Assembly: GCA_964629645.1 (NCBI GenBank)
Contig: CAZVSU010000023.1
Span: 1-32,836, forward strand
Direction: 5' to 3'
Length of the DNA stretch: 32,836 nt
Source: JAAKFL01 sp964629645
GTDB taxonomy: Bacteria; Chlamydiota; Chlamydiia; Chlamydiales; SLFE01
The position numbers and the translations under genes are program-made. Of this stretch, positions 1 to 6,914 are shown one piece after another (the stretch's first letter is position 1; each line of letters begins with the position of its first letter). The notes beneath the pieces were generated by a model, which saw nothing but the letters and a program-made list of their open reading frames with translations, had not been told where the DNA came from and did not search any database.

Positions 1-1217
1 TCGAGCCCAAGCCATTGCAAGCTGGTGAGCCCTTTGAACGTTTCTTTATCGATCTCTGCGATCCGGTTGTGCTCGAGCGCAAGAACTTGCAAGCTGGTGA
101 GCCCTTTGAACGTCTCTTTATCGATCTCTGCGATCCGGTTGTGCTCGAGCGCAAGCCCTCGCAAGCTGGTGAGCCCTTTGAACGTCTCTTTATCGATCTC
201 TACGATCTGGTTGTGAGTGAGCAAAAGCGTTTGCAAGCTGACGAGTCCTTCAAAGCAATTTTTCGGTATGTATGAAATGCGGTTATCCGAAACGTCCAAG
301 CGGACAGTAGAATTGAAACTGGATATCAATTCTTCGGGTAACTCGGTAAGCTCTAGATTCTTAAGAATAAGCTCCCTTTCTGATAGACTCGATTTATTCT
401 CAACAATCCATAAAGCATTGCTTTCTAATTGTTTTAGATTTTGCGGCTGTTTAAAGGGAATCTTTTCGTGAAATGCTCTAAATCCCTTAGATAATAAAAA
501 GATGTTATAGTTTTTGATGATCATTTCCCTTTCAAGAAAACCGTCGATTGTATGCGGGTCGGCATTGTTGGAAAATGGAGCCTTTGGGAATCTTTCGTTT
601 TGGAAATTGATGAGTTCTTGCAAGATATTCAAGCTGCTTATCTGTTTATTATTTTTCATTAGCCGTTGTTTGACTACTTGAATGTGCGTGTTGAACCTTT
701 CTTCGGGTAACCCTTTTTTGATAAAGCTTTTCTTAAGAGTATCCAAGCAGCGCTGAGAGTAAACATTTACAATGTAGGGATCTTGTGCAATAGTCTGAAA
801 ACGTTTGTTGACGTTTGCGAGACTGCGAGCTTCATCAGGCGCCATGGAAAAAATCAACAACAACACTTCGTCAGGCAGCCGCGATACCGGACTTTCTCCT
901 GTTAATTGAAGCAACTCTTCTTCAGCTCTTTGACGCATGTCTTTCGGAATGTTCTGATCCCGTATTATTGCCTCGTATAGGCTTACTGTTTGATCTTGAG
1001 TTGTTTTTTTTGTGACCGATTCACCTGTTTCGGATTCGGTTTCATCAGCTGACCCGATCCGCCTTTTTTTAAGGTCTTCGACATCCTCAAAACCAGACTC
1101 GCGCTCCCTCTTAGCGCTTGATACAGCCTTTTGAATGATCTCGTCTTCAGGCTTTGTTTCCGGCTTCTCTAGTCTTTCAAAATCGTCTTTAGGGCTCAGA
1201 TTTCCTATAGATTCCAT
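1..1217 (-). CDS. F-box and leucine-rich-repeat protein, N-terminal 405 codons (cut by window edge)
   Basis: Read on the minus strand from ATG at 1217, the frame stays open to base 1, so the gene runs off the window. Residues 1-110 are charged, with a basic patch KKRR at 50-53. Residues 112-150 form a good F-box: RLPDEVLLLIFSMAPDEAR, then LANVNKRF and a conserved Asp-Pro-Tyr. From about residue 285 onward there are leucine-rich repeats of 24 residues with core LxxLxLxxNxIxxI and a following ETFKGL. In eukaryotes the F-box binds Skp1 in SCF ubiquitin ligases while the LRRs select substrate; amoeba-associated chlamydiae are known for such proteins. I infer a secreted effector that recruits host ubiquitination, but no secretion signal is visible. 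ACAGG lies about 10 bases before the ATG, and a TATAAT box lies just upstream. The C-terminus and total repeat number are unknown. Confidence 0.86.
   Translation of the reverse strand, partial: MESIGNLSPKDDFERLEKPETKPEDEIIQKAVSSAKRERESGFEDVEDLKKRRIGSADETESETGESVTKKTTQDQTVSLYEAIIRDQNIPKDMRQRAEEELLQLTGESPVSRLPDEVLLLIFSMAPDEARSLANVNKRFQTIAQDPYIVNVYSQRCLDTLKKSFIKKGLPEERFNTHIQVVKQRLMKNNKQISSLNILQELINFQNERFPKAPFSNNADPHTIDGFLEREMIIKNYNIFLLSKGFRAFHEKIPFKQPQNLKQLESNALWIVENKSSLSERELILKNLELTELPEELISSFNSTVRLDVSDNRISYIPKNCFEGLVSLQTLLLTHNQIVEIDKETFKGLTSLRGLALEHNRIAEIDKETFKGLTSLQVLALEHNRIAEIDKETFKGLTSLQWLGL
17..232. repeat. Three tandem 72-bp direct repeats inside the LRR coding region
   Basis: Units start at 17, 89 and 161, each exactly 72 bp (24 codons). 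Units 1 and 2 differ at only a handful of bases; unit 3 is more diverged toward its 3' end, and a degenerate fourth copy begins at 233. Each unit encodes one leucine-rich repeat on the minus strand. The DNA-level identity suggests recent duplication, and the array continues toward the left edge. Confidence 0.93.
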
Positions 1218-1241
1218 AATTGATTACCTGTAAAATTGTTT

Positions 1242-1247
1242 ATTATA
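1242..1247 (-). promoter_or_regulatory. Consensus -10 box (TATAAT) for the F-box/LRR gene
   Basis: A perfect TATAAT on the minus strand lies 24 bases before the ATG at 1217, in an AT-rich gap (1218-1359). It predicts an mRNA start near 1235 and a leader of about 18 bases containing ACAGG. No good -35 hexamer is seen at 16-18 bases. Confidence 0.45.
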
Positions 1248-1359
1248 ACACCTATTATCACAATTAATTTATTATTAACTGAATTAGCATAAACTATTGG
1301 CGAAATATATGCAAATATTGTGTTTCGGTCCAGGACGCCTGCAGGAAGTGCCCTGCCGG

Positions 1360-2157
1360 CTATTTTTTCCAAAAGATGTCGGAGACAGGTTCTTTTTGGC
1401 TTGCGAGTTCCTGATAGGATATAGGGGTCATCTTATCCTGGATGAGGCGTTGGGGCTCGAAATGGAACCTTTCCATAAATGAGAGAAAATCGGAAGGCTC
1501 AAGTCCCCTCTCCTTCATCATTTCCGGTGAGTATTCGGTCAGGATGAGCGGCACATGCGTCAGCAGGTTTTGGGCGCCGCGCAAGGCAAAATACTCATAC
1601 CCTTCAATGTCCATTTTGATGAACTTGACTTGTTCCGGAGAGATCTGCCTCTCTTGAAGAAACTGATCTAATGCGACTGTTTGGACCTGTTCTGTTGCTA
1701 GCCCCTCAGTGGGGAGCAGTGAGTGACGACCCAAATTCCCCTCTTTGTAACGATAAAGAGTTTTCGTATTGGTTTCTTCTGCTGCTGCAAGTTTGACGGG
1801 AGTGATATTTGTGAACCCATTTCGTTTCACATTTTCTGAAAGTAGTGAAAAATTCAGGGTATCGGGCTCAAAAGCGAATATCTGGAGTTTTGGGCCAAAT
1901 TTTTTTGCGAGCATCACCGAATACCAGCCGATATTAGCGCCAATGTCGAGAAAGATATCGCCGTCTTCAAACCTAAGCTCGTTACACACATATTTTGTAA
2001 GCTCCGGTTCGTAGTCCCCTTTGCGGTAGATGGTCCGGCCGACACAATCGGGTGTTTTGAACTTAAATTGGGCGCGGTAGCGGCTTTCCTTTGCCACAAG
2101 ATATTGACGCTTTAGTGCGAATCGTTGAATAAAATAAAGAACACTTTTGATATTCAT
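1360..2157 (-). CDS. FkbM-family SAM-dependent methyltransferase
   Basis: The 265-residue product fits the FkbM (Methyltransf_21) family. The SAM-binding motif I is FLDIGANIGWYS at residues 69-80, followed by the acidic AFEPD at 95-99. The family-typical KMDIEGYEY at 181-189 precedes a hydrophobic strand. Such enzymes usually O-methylate sugars or other small hydroxylated compounds, often in surface polysaccharide or natural-product clusters. No glycosyltransferase neighbours are visible here, so the substrate is open. No signal peptide or membrane segment is seen; a cytosolic enzyme is expected. It is divergent from the hydrolase at 2288 across a 130-bp gap. No convincing ribosome binding site precedes ATG 2157. 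Confidence 0.85.
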   Translation of the reverse strand: MNIKSVLYFIQRFALKRQYLVAKESRYRAQFKFKTPDCVGRTIYRKGDYEPELTKYVCNELRFEDGDIFLDIGANIGWYSVMLAKKFGPKLQIFAFEPDTLNFSLLSENVKRNGFTNITPVKLAAAEETNTKTLYRYKEGNLGRHSLLPTEGLATEQVQTVALDQFLQERQISPEQVKFIKMDIEGYEYFALRGAQNLLTHVPLILTEYSPEMMKERGLEPSDFLSFMERFHFEPQRLIQDKMTPISYQELASQKEPVSDIFWKK

Positions 2158-2250
2158 GCCAGCCGTAAGTTGAGACAGTGTCGAATCAACAGTTTAGCAG
2201 AAATCACAAAATGAAGACCACGACTCTTTCTTGGGCACGGTCTCTCTTGT

Positions 2251-2279
2251 TTGCTCTTCAAATCTTCATCGCTTATAGT
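2251..2279 (+). promoter_or_regulatory. Promoter of the alpha/beta hydrolase gene (near-leaderless)
   Basis: TTGCTC at 2251-2256 and TATAGT at 2274-2279 are separated by exactly 17 bases. The predicted mRNA start is about 2286, one or two bases before ATG 2288, and no Shine-Dalgarno sequence is present. Confidence 0.5.
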
Positions 2280-2287
2280 GAACGGCG

Positions 2288-3292
2288 ATGACGATTCCTC
2301 TGTTCCATCCTTACGATTTTATTGTATCAAAAGTATATGTCGCTGCTTACGACAAAGAGAAAAAAAGGCGGGCGGATGGTCTGAGAGAAGAGCTCCTTTC
2401 ATATGATGGGGTCGACCGAAAAATTATCGATTTGGGTGCAGGACAGGTGGTCGACACCTACCATTTTGACGCGGTCTCATTGACCCCTTTTTTGGAATCT
2501 TCCGATTTTTGGCACGCGGCCCACTCCCTCCCGCTACCTGAATACCGGCTCGAAAATCCTGGGGAAGAGACGATCTTGATTTCTTGGGGGAACAACTCTC
2601 TTTGTGAACTCAAATATAACGATATCATATGGTTTTTTCTCGCCTATGGATTTAACGTGAGGACCTATAACCATCCGGGATACGGCGCCAGCGAGAAGAA
2701 CGGGCGAAGGTTAACGCCCGGCCTCGTGAACCGAGCGGGAGAAGCGGTCTATGACGACCTTCGTCGCGACCTCGGAGACGAAGCGCGCATTCTTCTCTAT
2801 GGCATTTCGCTAGGGTCTTTTCCGATGACCCACCTTGCGTCGATAAAGACTGACGACAACATTGCTCTCATTCTTGACAGGACCCACTTAAGTTTGAGTG
2901 ATACAGCAAGCAGGCTCATCGCAAGTAAAGGGCCTTTTTTTAAAAATGGGATCAGGGTCGCCACAAAGCGTCTTGTGAAGCGCTTCCATGAATATGCCAA
3001 CGATGAAAAGATTCAGTCGTATACCGGTCCGCTGGCACTGCTCCATGGACGTGATGATGAGATGGTCAGCACCAGAGCGATCAAAGTTTTGGCGAGTTTG
3101 TATCTTTTTTCCAAAGAATGCGACGTGTCGCCCGAAGAGCTCGTCTACCTCATGCCTTGTGGACATGGTCACAAAACGTTGTCGTGGAACGAATCCCCTG
3201 ACCCCGACATTCCCTCAATTGTGAATCAAGCTTTAGAAAGCCTCGGGTATCGGATGCAAGATTTAGATCCCGAGTGCGGAAGCAGTCTCTAA
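2288..3292 (+). CDS. Alpha/beta hydrolase (serine hydrolase), possibly the chlamydial CHLPS/DUF818 type
   Basis: The 334-residue product has an alpha/beta-hydrolase core from about residue 93. ETILISWGNNS is the first core strand and oxyanion region, NHPGYGAS (129-135) is typical of the fold, and YGISLGS (171-177) is a GxSxG nucleophile elbow with Ser174. HGRDDE (253-258) supplies the acid, and the catalytic His is in CGHGHK (291-296). About 90 unassigned residues precede the core. The long N-terminal extension and overall size recall the chlamydial CHLPS (DUF818) hydrolase family, but that is from memory and unverified. The substrate cannot be predicted. No signal peptide or transmembrane segment is evident. 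Transcription diverges from the FkbM gene. Confidence 0.8.
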   Translation: MTIPLFHPYDFIVSKVYVAAYDKEKKRRADGLREELLSYDGVDRKIIDLGAGQVVDTYHFDAVSLTPFLESSDFWHAAHSLPLPEYRLENPGEETILISWGNNSLCELKYNDIIWFFLAYGFNVRTYNHPGYGASEKNGRRLTPGLVNRAGEAVYDDLRRDLGDEARILLYGISLGSFPMTHLASIKTDDNIALILDRTHLSLSDTASRLIASKGPFFKNGIRVATKRLVKRFHEYANDEKIQSYTGPLALLHGRDDEMVSTRAIKVLASLYLFSKECDVSPEELVYLMPCGHGHKTLSWNESPDPDIPSIVNQALESLGYRMQDLDPECGSSL

Positions 3293-3326
3293 GACTCTAT
3301 GTCGCCGTCTCTCTTTTTTCTGAATA

Positions 3327-3355
3327 TTGCTTATAGAAGCTTATTATGCTAAACT
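3327..3355 (+). promoter_or_regulatory. Possible promoter of the NfeD/flotillin operon
   Basis: TTGCTT at 3327-3332 is followed after 17 bases by TAAACT at 3350-3355 (four of six matches). A Shine-Dalgarno AAGGA sits about seven bases before ATG 3379, so this gene, unlike its neighbours, has a normal leader. Confidence 0.35.
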
Positions 3356-3378
3356 AGCGGACAATTTAAGGATAATTT

Positions 3379-3915
3379 ATGGAAATTCTTTTTTGGGGTT
3401 CGGCTTTATTTGGCACACTATTTTTTATAATCAAAACAATTTTTTCTTTTACAGGAATCGTCTCTGAAGAGTGCGACCACGCAGACGATCTCGATCACGG
3501 GTCCGATGAAGCCTTCAAGGTGGTCTCGCTTCATTCACTCACCGGTTTTTTGATGATGTTCGGTTGGGTGGGGCTAGCGGCCCGTGTCCAGCATGGCCTT
3601 ATGCCAACACTTTCGATGGCGATGGCTTTCACAGCAGGCGTTCTGATGATGTTTGTGACGGCTTATCTGTTTAAATTGGCCACGCGCCTGACGAGCCCCG
3701 GTTCTACATTTCATATTGAAAACCTGATTGGCAAGAGAGGCTTTGTCTATCAAAAAATTCCTGCCGACGGAGCGGGAAAAATCCAAGTCACTGTCGAGAC
3801 AATCTTGCGCGAGGTGCGCGCGGTTTCAGATGGGAATGAAGCGATCGCTTCCTTCACTGAGATTGAGATTGTCCGCATCATCAATAAAACAACAGTCGCA
3901 GTGCGACCTCTTTAA
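3379..3915 (+). CDS. NfeD/YuaF-like membrane protein with C-terminal OB-fold
   Basis: The 178-residue product has hydrophobic segments at about 4-26, 50-70 and 75-100, separated by an acidic, His/Asp-rich loop (residues 30-45). A soluble C-terminal domain from about 114 (LIGKRGFVYQKIPADGAGKI) ends in a hydrophobic beta-rich stretch typical of NfeD-type OB folds. Such proteins are membrane partners of flotillins and are commonly encoded directly upstream of them. Here the flotillin gene starts 14 bases downstream, which strongly supports the assignment. Its likely role is to form or stabilise flotillin-rich membrane microdomains. The start is supported by AAGGA seven bases upstream. Confidence 0.78.
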   Translation: MEILFWGSALFGTLFFIIKTIFSFTGIVSEECDHADDLDHGSDEAFKVVSLHSLTGFLMMFGWVGLAARVQHGLMPTLSMAMAFTAGVLMMFVTAYLFKLATRLTSPGSTFHIENLIGKRGFVYQKIPADGAGKIQVTVETILREVRAVSDGNEAIASFTEIEIVRIINKTTVAVRPL

Positions 3916-3929
3916 AAATAGGACATTCT

Positions 3930-5300
3930 ATGGAACCAAATTCTCTCAACTTTACGCTCACATCGATCCTTTTTTTCGCGATTTTTATCTTTGCGACATT
4001 GACATTTTTAGCCCGTCTTTATCGTCGCTGCCCCTCCAATAAAATTCTTGTGATCTTTGGTAAAGTTTACGGAAACAAAGCGGCAAAATGCCTGCATGGC
4101 GGCGGAACATTCGTCTGGCCTTTAATTCAGGATTACGCTTATTTGGATTTAACTCCCCGCACAATCCATATTCCCCTGCAAGGAGCTCTTTCATTCCAAA
4201 ATATTCGCATCAATGTCCCCAGCACCTTTACTGTCGCGATTGATACAACGAGCGAAAATATGAGCCAAGCCGCCATTCGTCTTCTCGGGCTCGATTCAAA
4301 AGACATTGAGTCGATGGCGACAGAGATTATCACCGGACAGCTTCGGTTGACTGTTGCGTCCCTTCGGATTGAAGAGATCAACCAAGACCGCGAGCGCTTT
4401 TTAGAATGCATCCGACACAACATTGAACCTGAACTATCTAAAATTGGCTTGGCGCTCATCAACGTGAATGTGACCGATATCACTGACGAAGCGGAGTATA
4501 TTGAAAACATCGGGAAAAAGGCGGCGGCCACGGCAATCAATCAGGCGCTGATTGACGTTGCTGAACAAGAAAAATTGGGGGCTGTTGGTCAAGCGCTTGC
4601 GGAAAAAGAGCGGCGCATTTCAGTCGCCACTTATCAAGCAGAGGCTGTTGAAGGCGAGAACAGATCCCGCGCTCTGATCGCTATGCACAATGCGGAGCTA
4701 GCAGAAAAGGAAGCCGAAGCCAAGCAAAGAAGCCAGATCGCTGAGCAACAGGCGCAGTCTAAAATTCAGGAAGCAAAAGCTCACGCCGAATCAAAACGCC
4801 TCGAAGCTGACGAGGTCGTCCCCAGAGAGATCGAGAAGCGAAAAGTCGCGATCGATGCCGAAGCGGCAGCTGAGAAAGCGAGAAAAGAAGCTGAAGGTCA
4901 GGCCGATGCCATCCTTGCGGTAAAAGGAGCGGAGGCAGCGGGAATCAAGAAACTTCTCGACGCGAAGGCAGAAGGGTACCAATCTCTTGTTCACGCTTGC
5001 GGCAACAATGCCCATGAAGCTAGCACACTGCTTATGATCGAAAAATTAGAGGATCTGGTGAAGCTTCAGACAGAGGCCATAAAAAACTTGAAGATTGACA
5101 AGATCACGGTCTGGGATGGAGGTCAGGGAGCCAACGGAAGCTCAACGGCACATTTTGTCAGCAGCCTAGTCAAATCTCTTCCCGCTCTTCACGACATCGC
5201 TAAGATGGCGGGAATAGAACTCCCTGAATATCTGGGGACGATTAAAAGTCCCGGAGTGTCTGAAGATTGTCTTCATGCTGAAAAAACAGGACTCAATTAA
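3930..5300 (+). CDS. Flotillin-like SPFH-domain membrane scaffold protein (FloT/YqiK type)
   Basis: The 456-residue product has an N-terminal membrane segment (about 10-30), then an SPFH/PHB domain (about 36-200) with GGGTFVWPLIQDYAYLDL and VNVTDITDEAEYIENIGKKAA. A long Ala/Glu-rich coiled coil follows (about 200-345, many EA repeats), then a C-terminal oligomerisation region. The order and length match bacterial flotillins, which oligomerise in the inner membrane and organise lipid microdomains. The gene follows the NfeD-like gene by 14 bases with an AGGA ribosome site, so the two are surely co-transcribed. The next gene lies 46 bases downstream on the same strand, and read-through into it is possible. 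Confidence 0.9.
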   Translation: MEPNSLNFTLTSILFFAIFIFATLTFLARLYRRCPSNKILVIFGKVYGNKAAKCLHGGGTFVWPLIQDYAYLDLTPRTIHIPLQGALSFQNIRINVPSTFTVAIDTTSENMSQAAIRLLGLDSKDIESMATEIITGQLRLTVASLRIEEINQDRERFLECIRHNIEPELSKIGLALINVNVTDITDEAEYIENIGKKAAATAINQALIDVAEQEKLGAVGQALAEKERRISVATYQAEAVEGENRSRALIAMHNAELAEKEAEAKQRSQIAEQQAQSKIQEAKAHAESKRLEADEVVPREIEKRKVAIDAEAAAEKARKEAEGQADAILAVKGAEAAGIKKLLDAKAEGYQSLVHACGNNAHEASTLLMIEKLEDLVKLQTEAIKNLKIDKITVWDGGQGANGSSTAHFVSSLVKSLPALHDIAKMAGIELPEYLGTIKSPGVSEDCLHAEKTGLN

Positions 5301-5346
5301 AGGATAAAACCAAAGGTTGGATCCGCGGCTGCGGCCAGTCATTTTT

Positions 5347-6885
5347 ATGATTATGATCTCATCGCCACAAACTCAATCTTGTTCTCAACTGATGGATTTC
5401 GATGTGAACATCGAATTACAACAGCGATTGCGTGCAGGGATTGAATCGAGCTGGATGAAAAGCGTTGTCCTCCATTCTCATCTACCGGACCTGCAGCACG
5501 CCTGGATATTCGCACTCGCCTATATCGATGATGCACACTTCCATGAAACGATCACAGACGTCGTTTCAAAAGCATTAAAAGGAACCGTCGAACCCGAGCT
5601 TATCCTACGGTCCGACAGTTGTGAAGAGGTCTTATTTTTAAATAATAGTGTCCGCATTTCCCTTCGCCCTCTTATGCCGAAGTTGGAATCCATTGTTCAG
5701 TTTTATTCACATGTAAATTTTGAAGATAAAAACAACGAGCAGGCGCTCCTGTCTGCCTGCCGTGAAATTTTTGCACAGTTGAATGCCTTCTGCTCCTCTC
5801 GTCGCGCCTACCTGACCAGAAAAATAATTTATCACACTTGTCTTAAAGCGCAGGAGATATTTCCTAAATATTTGACAAATTCGACAAAGTCTCTTTTTTT
5901 TCTCACCGGAGTGACACTATCCCTCTACGAAATTTCGTCTTACGACAAGACAAAGAAAAGAAAGCATCAAAGCAAAAATTTCAAATTGATCTCCAAAATT
6001 ATACAGACCACTGTCAACAGTCCTGACACCGTCAGCCCGAATATGGTGCGATTCAAGCCGGTGATCGAATCGCTGAGAGACATAGTCGATGAGATGGTAT
6101 GGGATTTGAGCACGCAAGACCCAAGGCAAAAGAAGATTCCCTACAAAGATATCGCCGAAGCCATCACATTTATGGGTCAAGTTTTCTGTTCCGACTTAAA
6201 GAATTCAGAATCGTTAACCGCTGATGATACGGCTCGGTCCCAATCCTTCCATCGAGAAGCGATTATTTCATTCGGCAAAAAAAAATTGAAACGAAAAAAA
6301 CAGATTGTCGCAGCACTTCATCATGAAGCGCTCACCGACACCCAGTTTGATGTGTTCAATTTCTACGACTTAGTGGAAACGCAAACAGACAAATGGACAC
6401 ATAAAGATGTGATCTACTGGCTCTCTCTTCAAAATGATTATGACGAATTACGTCCACTTTTTGAGGAATCAAAAATCGATGGTAAAAAATTCGGTCAACT
6501 CGATATCAAAAATATCGAAGATCAGTCCCTACCTTACGGCCTAAGCCTTAGGCTCAATAAGAAAAGGACTCAGCTTATCGACACCTTATATTTTTGGCAT
6601 CAAAAACAATTTAATGACGTGCGGAATTGCCTGTATAAAACCCCATTCGCTAAGTGGTCGACATGGGATATTGCGGTGTGGCTTTATTCTTTGAATATGA
6701 GTGATGGATATGTCAACAGAGTCATCATGAAAAAATTAAAAGGGCAAACTCTTTTTCCTTCATTTCTCAAAGACATGCCTTCAAGAAGAAAACATATTTT
6801 GTCGACATTGCAGATCGATACGACCACAGAAAAGAAAAAACTGTTACGCGCGCTTAGCGATGTCAAGTATGTGAATAAATATTGA
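5347..6885 (+). CDS. Predicted effector: RasGAP-like domain followed by two SAM domains
   Basis: Numbering is from ATG 5347 (512 residues). The C-terminus has two sterile-alpha-motif domains. SAM1 spans about 350-415 (WTHKDVIYWLSL, then ESKIDGKKFGQLDI and SLRLNKKRTQLIDTL). SAM2 spans about 437-490 (WSTWDIAVWLYSL, then KLKGQTLFPSFL and SRRKHIL). Residues about 25-270 resemble eukaryotic Ras GTPase-activating domains in order and spacing. LILRSDS (85-91) aligns with the LFRxNS arginine-finger motif. A helix ending in EIFPKYL comes next, then SLFFLTG in place of FLRF. NFKLISKIIQTTVN (211-224) matches the conserved KLxSKIxQxxAN helix. The SAM call is strong; the RasGAP call is by-eye and partly degenerate. 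A TTG at 5317 could add ten residues, but AAGG abuts it. ATG 5347 or 5353 have no clear Shine-Dalgarno. The gene converges on the SH2-like gene 12 bases later. Confidence 0.72.
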   Translation: MIMISSPQTQSCSQLMDFDVNIELQQRLRAGIESSWMKSVVLHSHLPDLQHAWIFALAYIDDAHFHETITDVVSKALKGTVEPELILRSDSCEEVLFLNNSVRISLRPLMPKLESIVQFYSHVNFEDKNNEQALLSACREIFAQLNAFCSSRRAYLTRKIIYHTCLKAQEIFPKYLTNSTKSLFFLTGVTLSLYEISSYDKTKKRKHQSKNFKLISKIIQTTVNSPDTVSPNMVRFKPVIESLRDIVDEMVWDLSTQDPRQKKIPYKDIAEAITFMGQVFCSDLKNSESLTADDTARSQSFHREAIISFGKKKLKRKKQIVAALHHEALTDTQFDVFNFYDLVETQTDKWTHKDVIYWLSLQNDYDELRPLFEESKIDGKKFGQLDIKNIEDQSLPYGLSLRLNKKRTQLIDTLYFWHQKQFNDVRNCLYKTPFAKWSTWDIAVWLYSLNMSDGYVNRVIMKKLKGQTLFPSFLKDMPSRRKHILSTLQIDTTTEKKKLLRALSDVKYVNKY

Positions 6886-6888
6886 AGT

Positions 6889-6914
6889 CCTTTATGGTTA
6901 AAGGTACAATTTTT
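6889..6914 (+). terminator. Weak hairpin plus T-run in the convergent gap
   Basis: CCTTT at 6889-6893 pairs with AAAGG at 6900-6904 around a six-base loop, followed by a run of six T at 6909-6914. It may terminate the SAM-domain gene, although it overlaps the end of the convergent gene. The stem is short and AT-rich. Confidence 0.3.

Noticed and set aside
15..275. Plus-strand frame with apparent repeats over the first 275 bases
   Set aside because: The reverse strand reads as canonical leucine-rich repeats in frame with an F-box and ATG 1217; the plus-strand repeats are just its shadow.
2423..2450. IIDLGAG segment in the hydrolase resembling a methyltransferase SAM-binding loop
   Set aside because: It lies upstream of a complete alpha/beta-hydrolase core and none of the other methyltransferase motifs follow.
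5319..5336. GC-rich stretch with BamHI and SacII sites resembling a cloning linker, also a small hairpin
   Set aside because: It does not match a known polylinker as far as I can tell, sits in normal intergenic context, and the stem (four to six base pairs with a bulge) is too weak to call.
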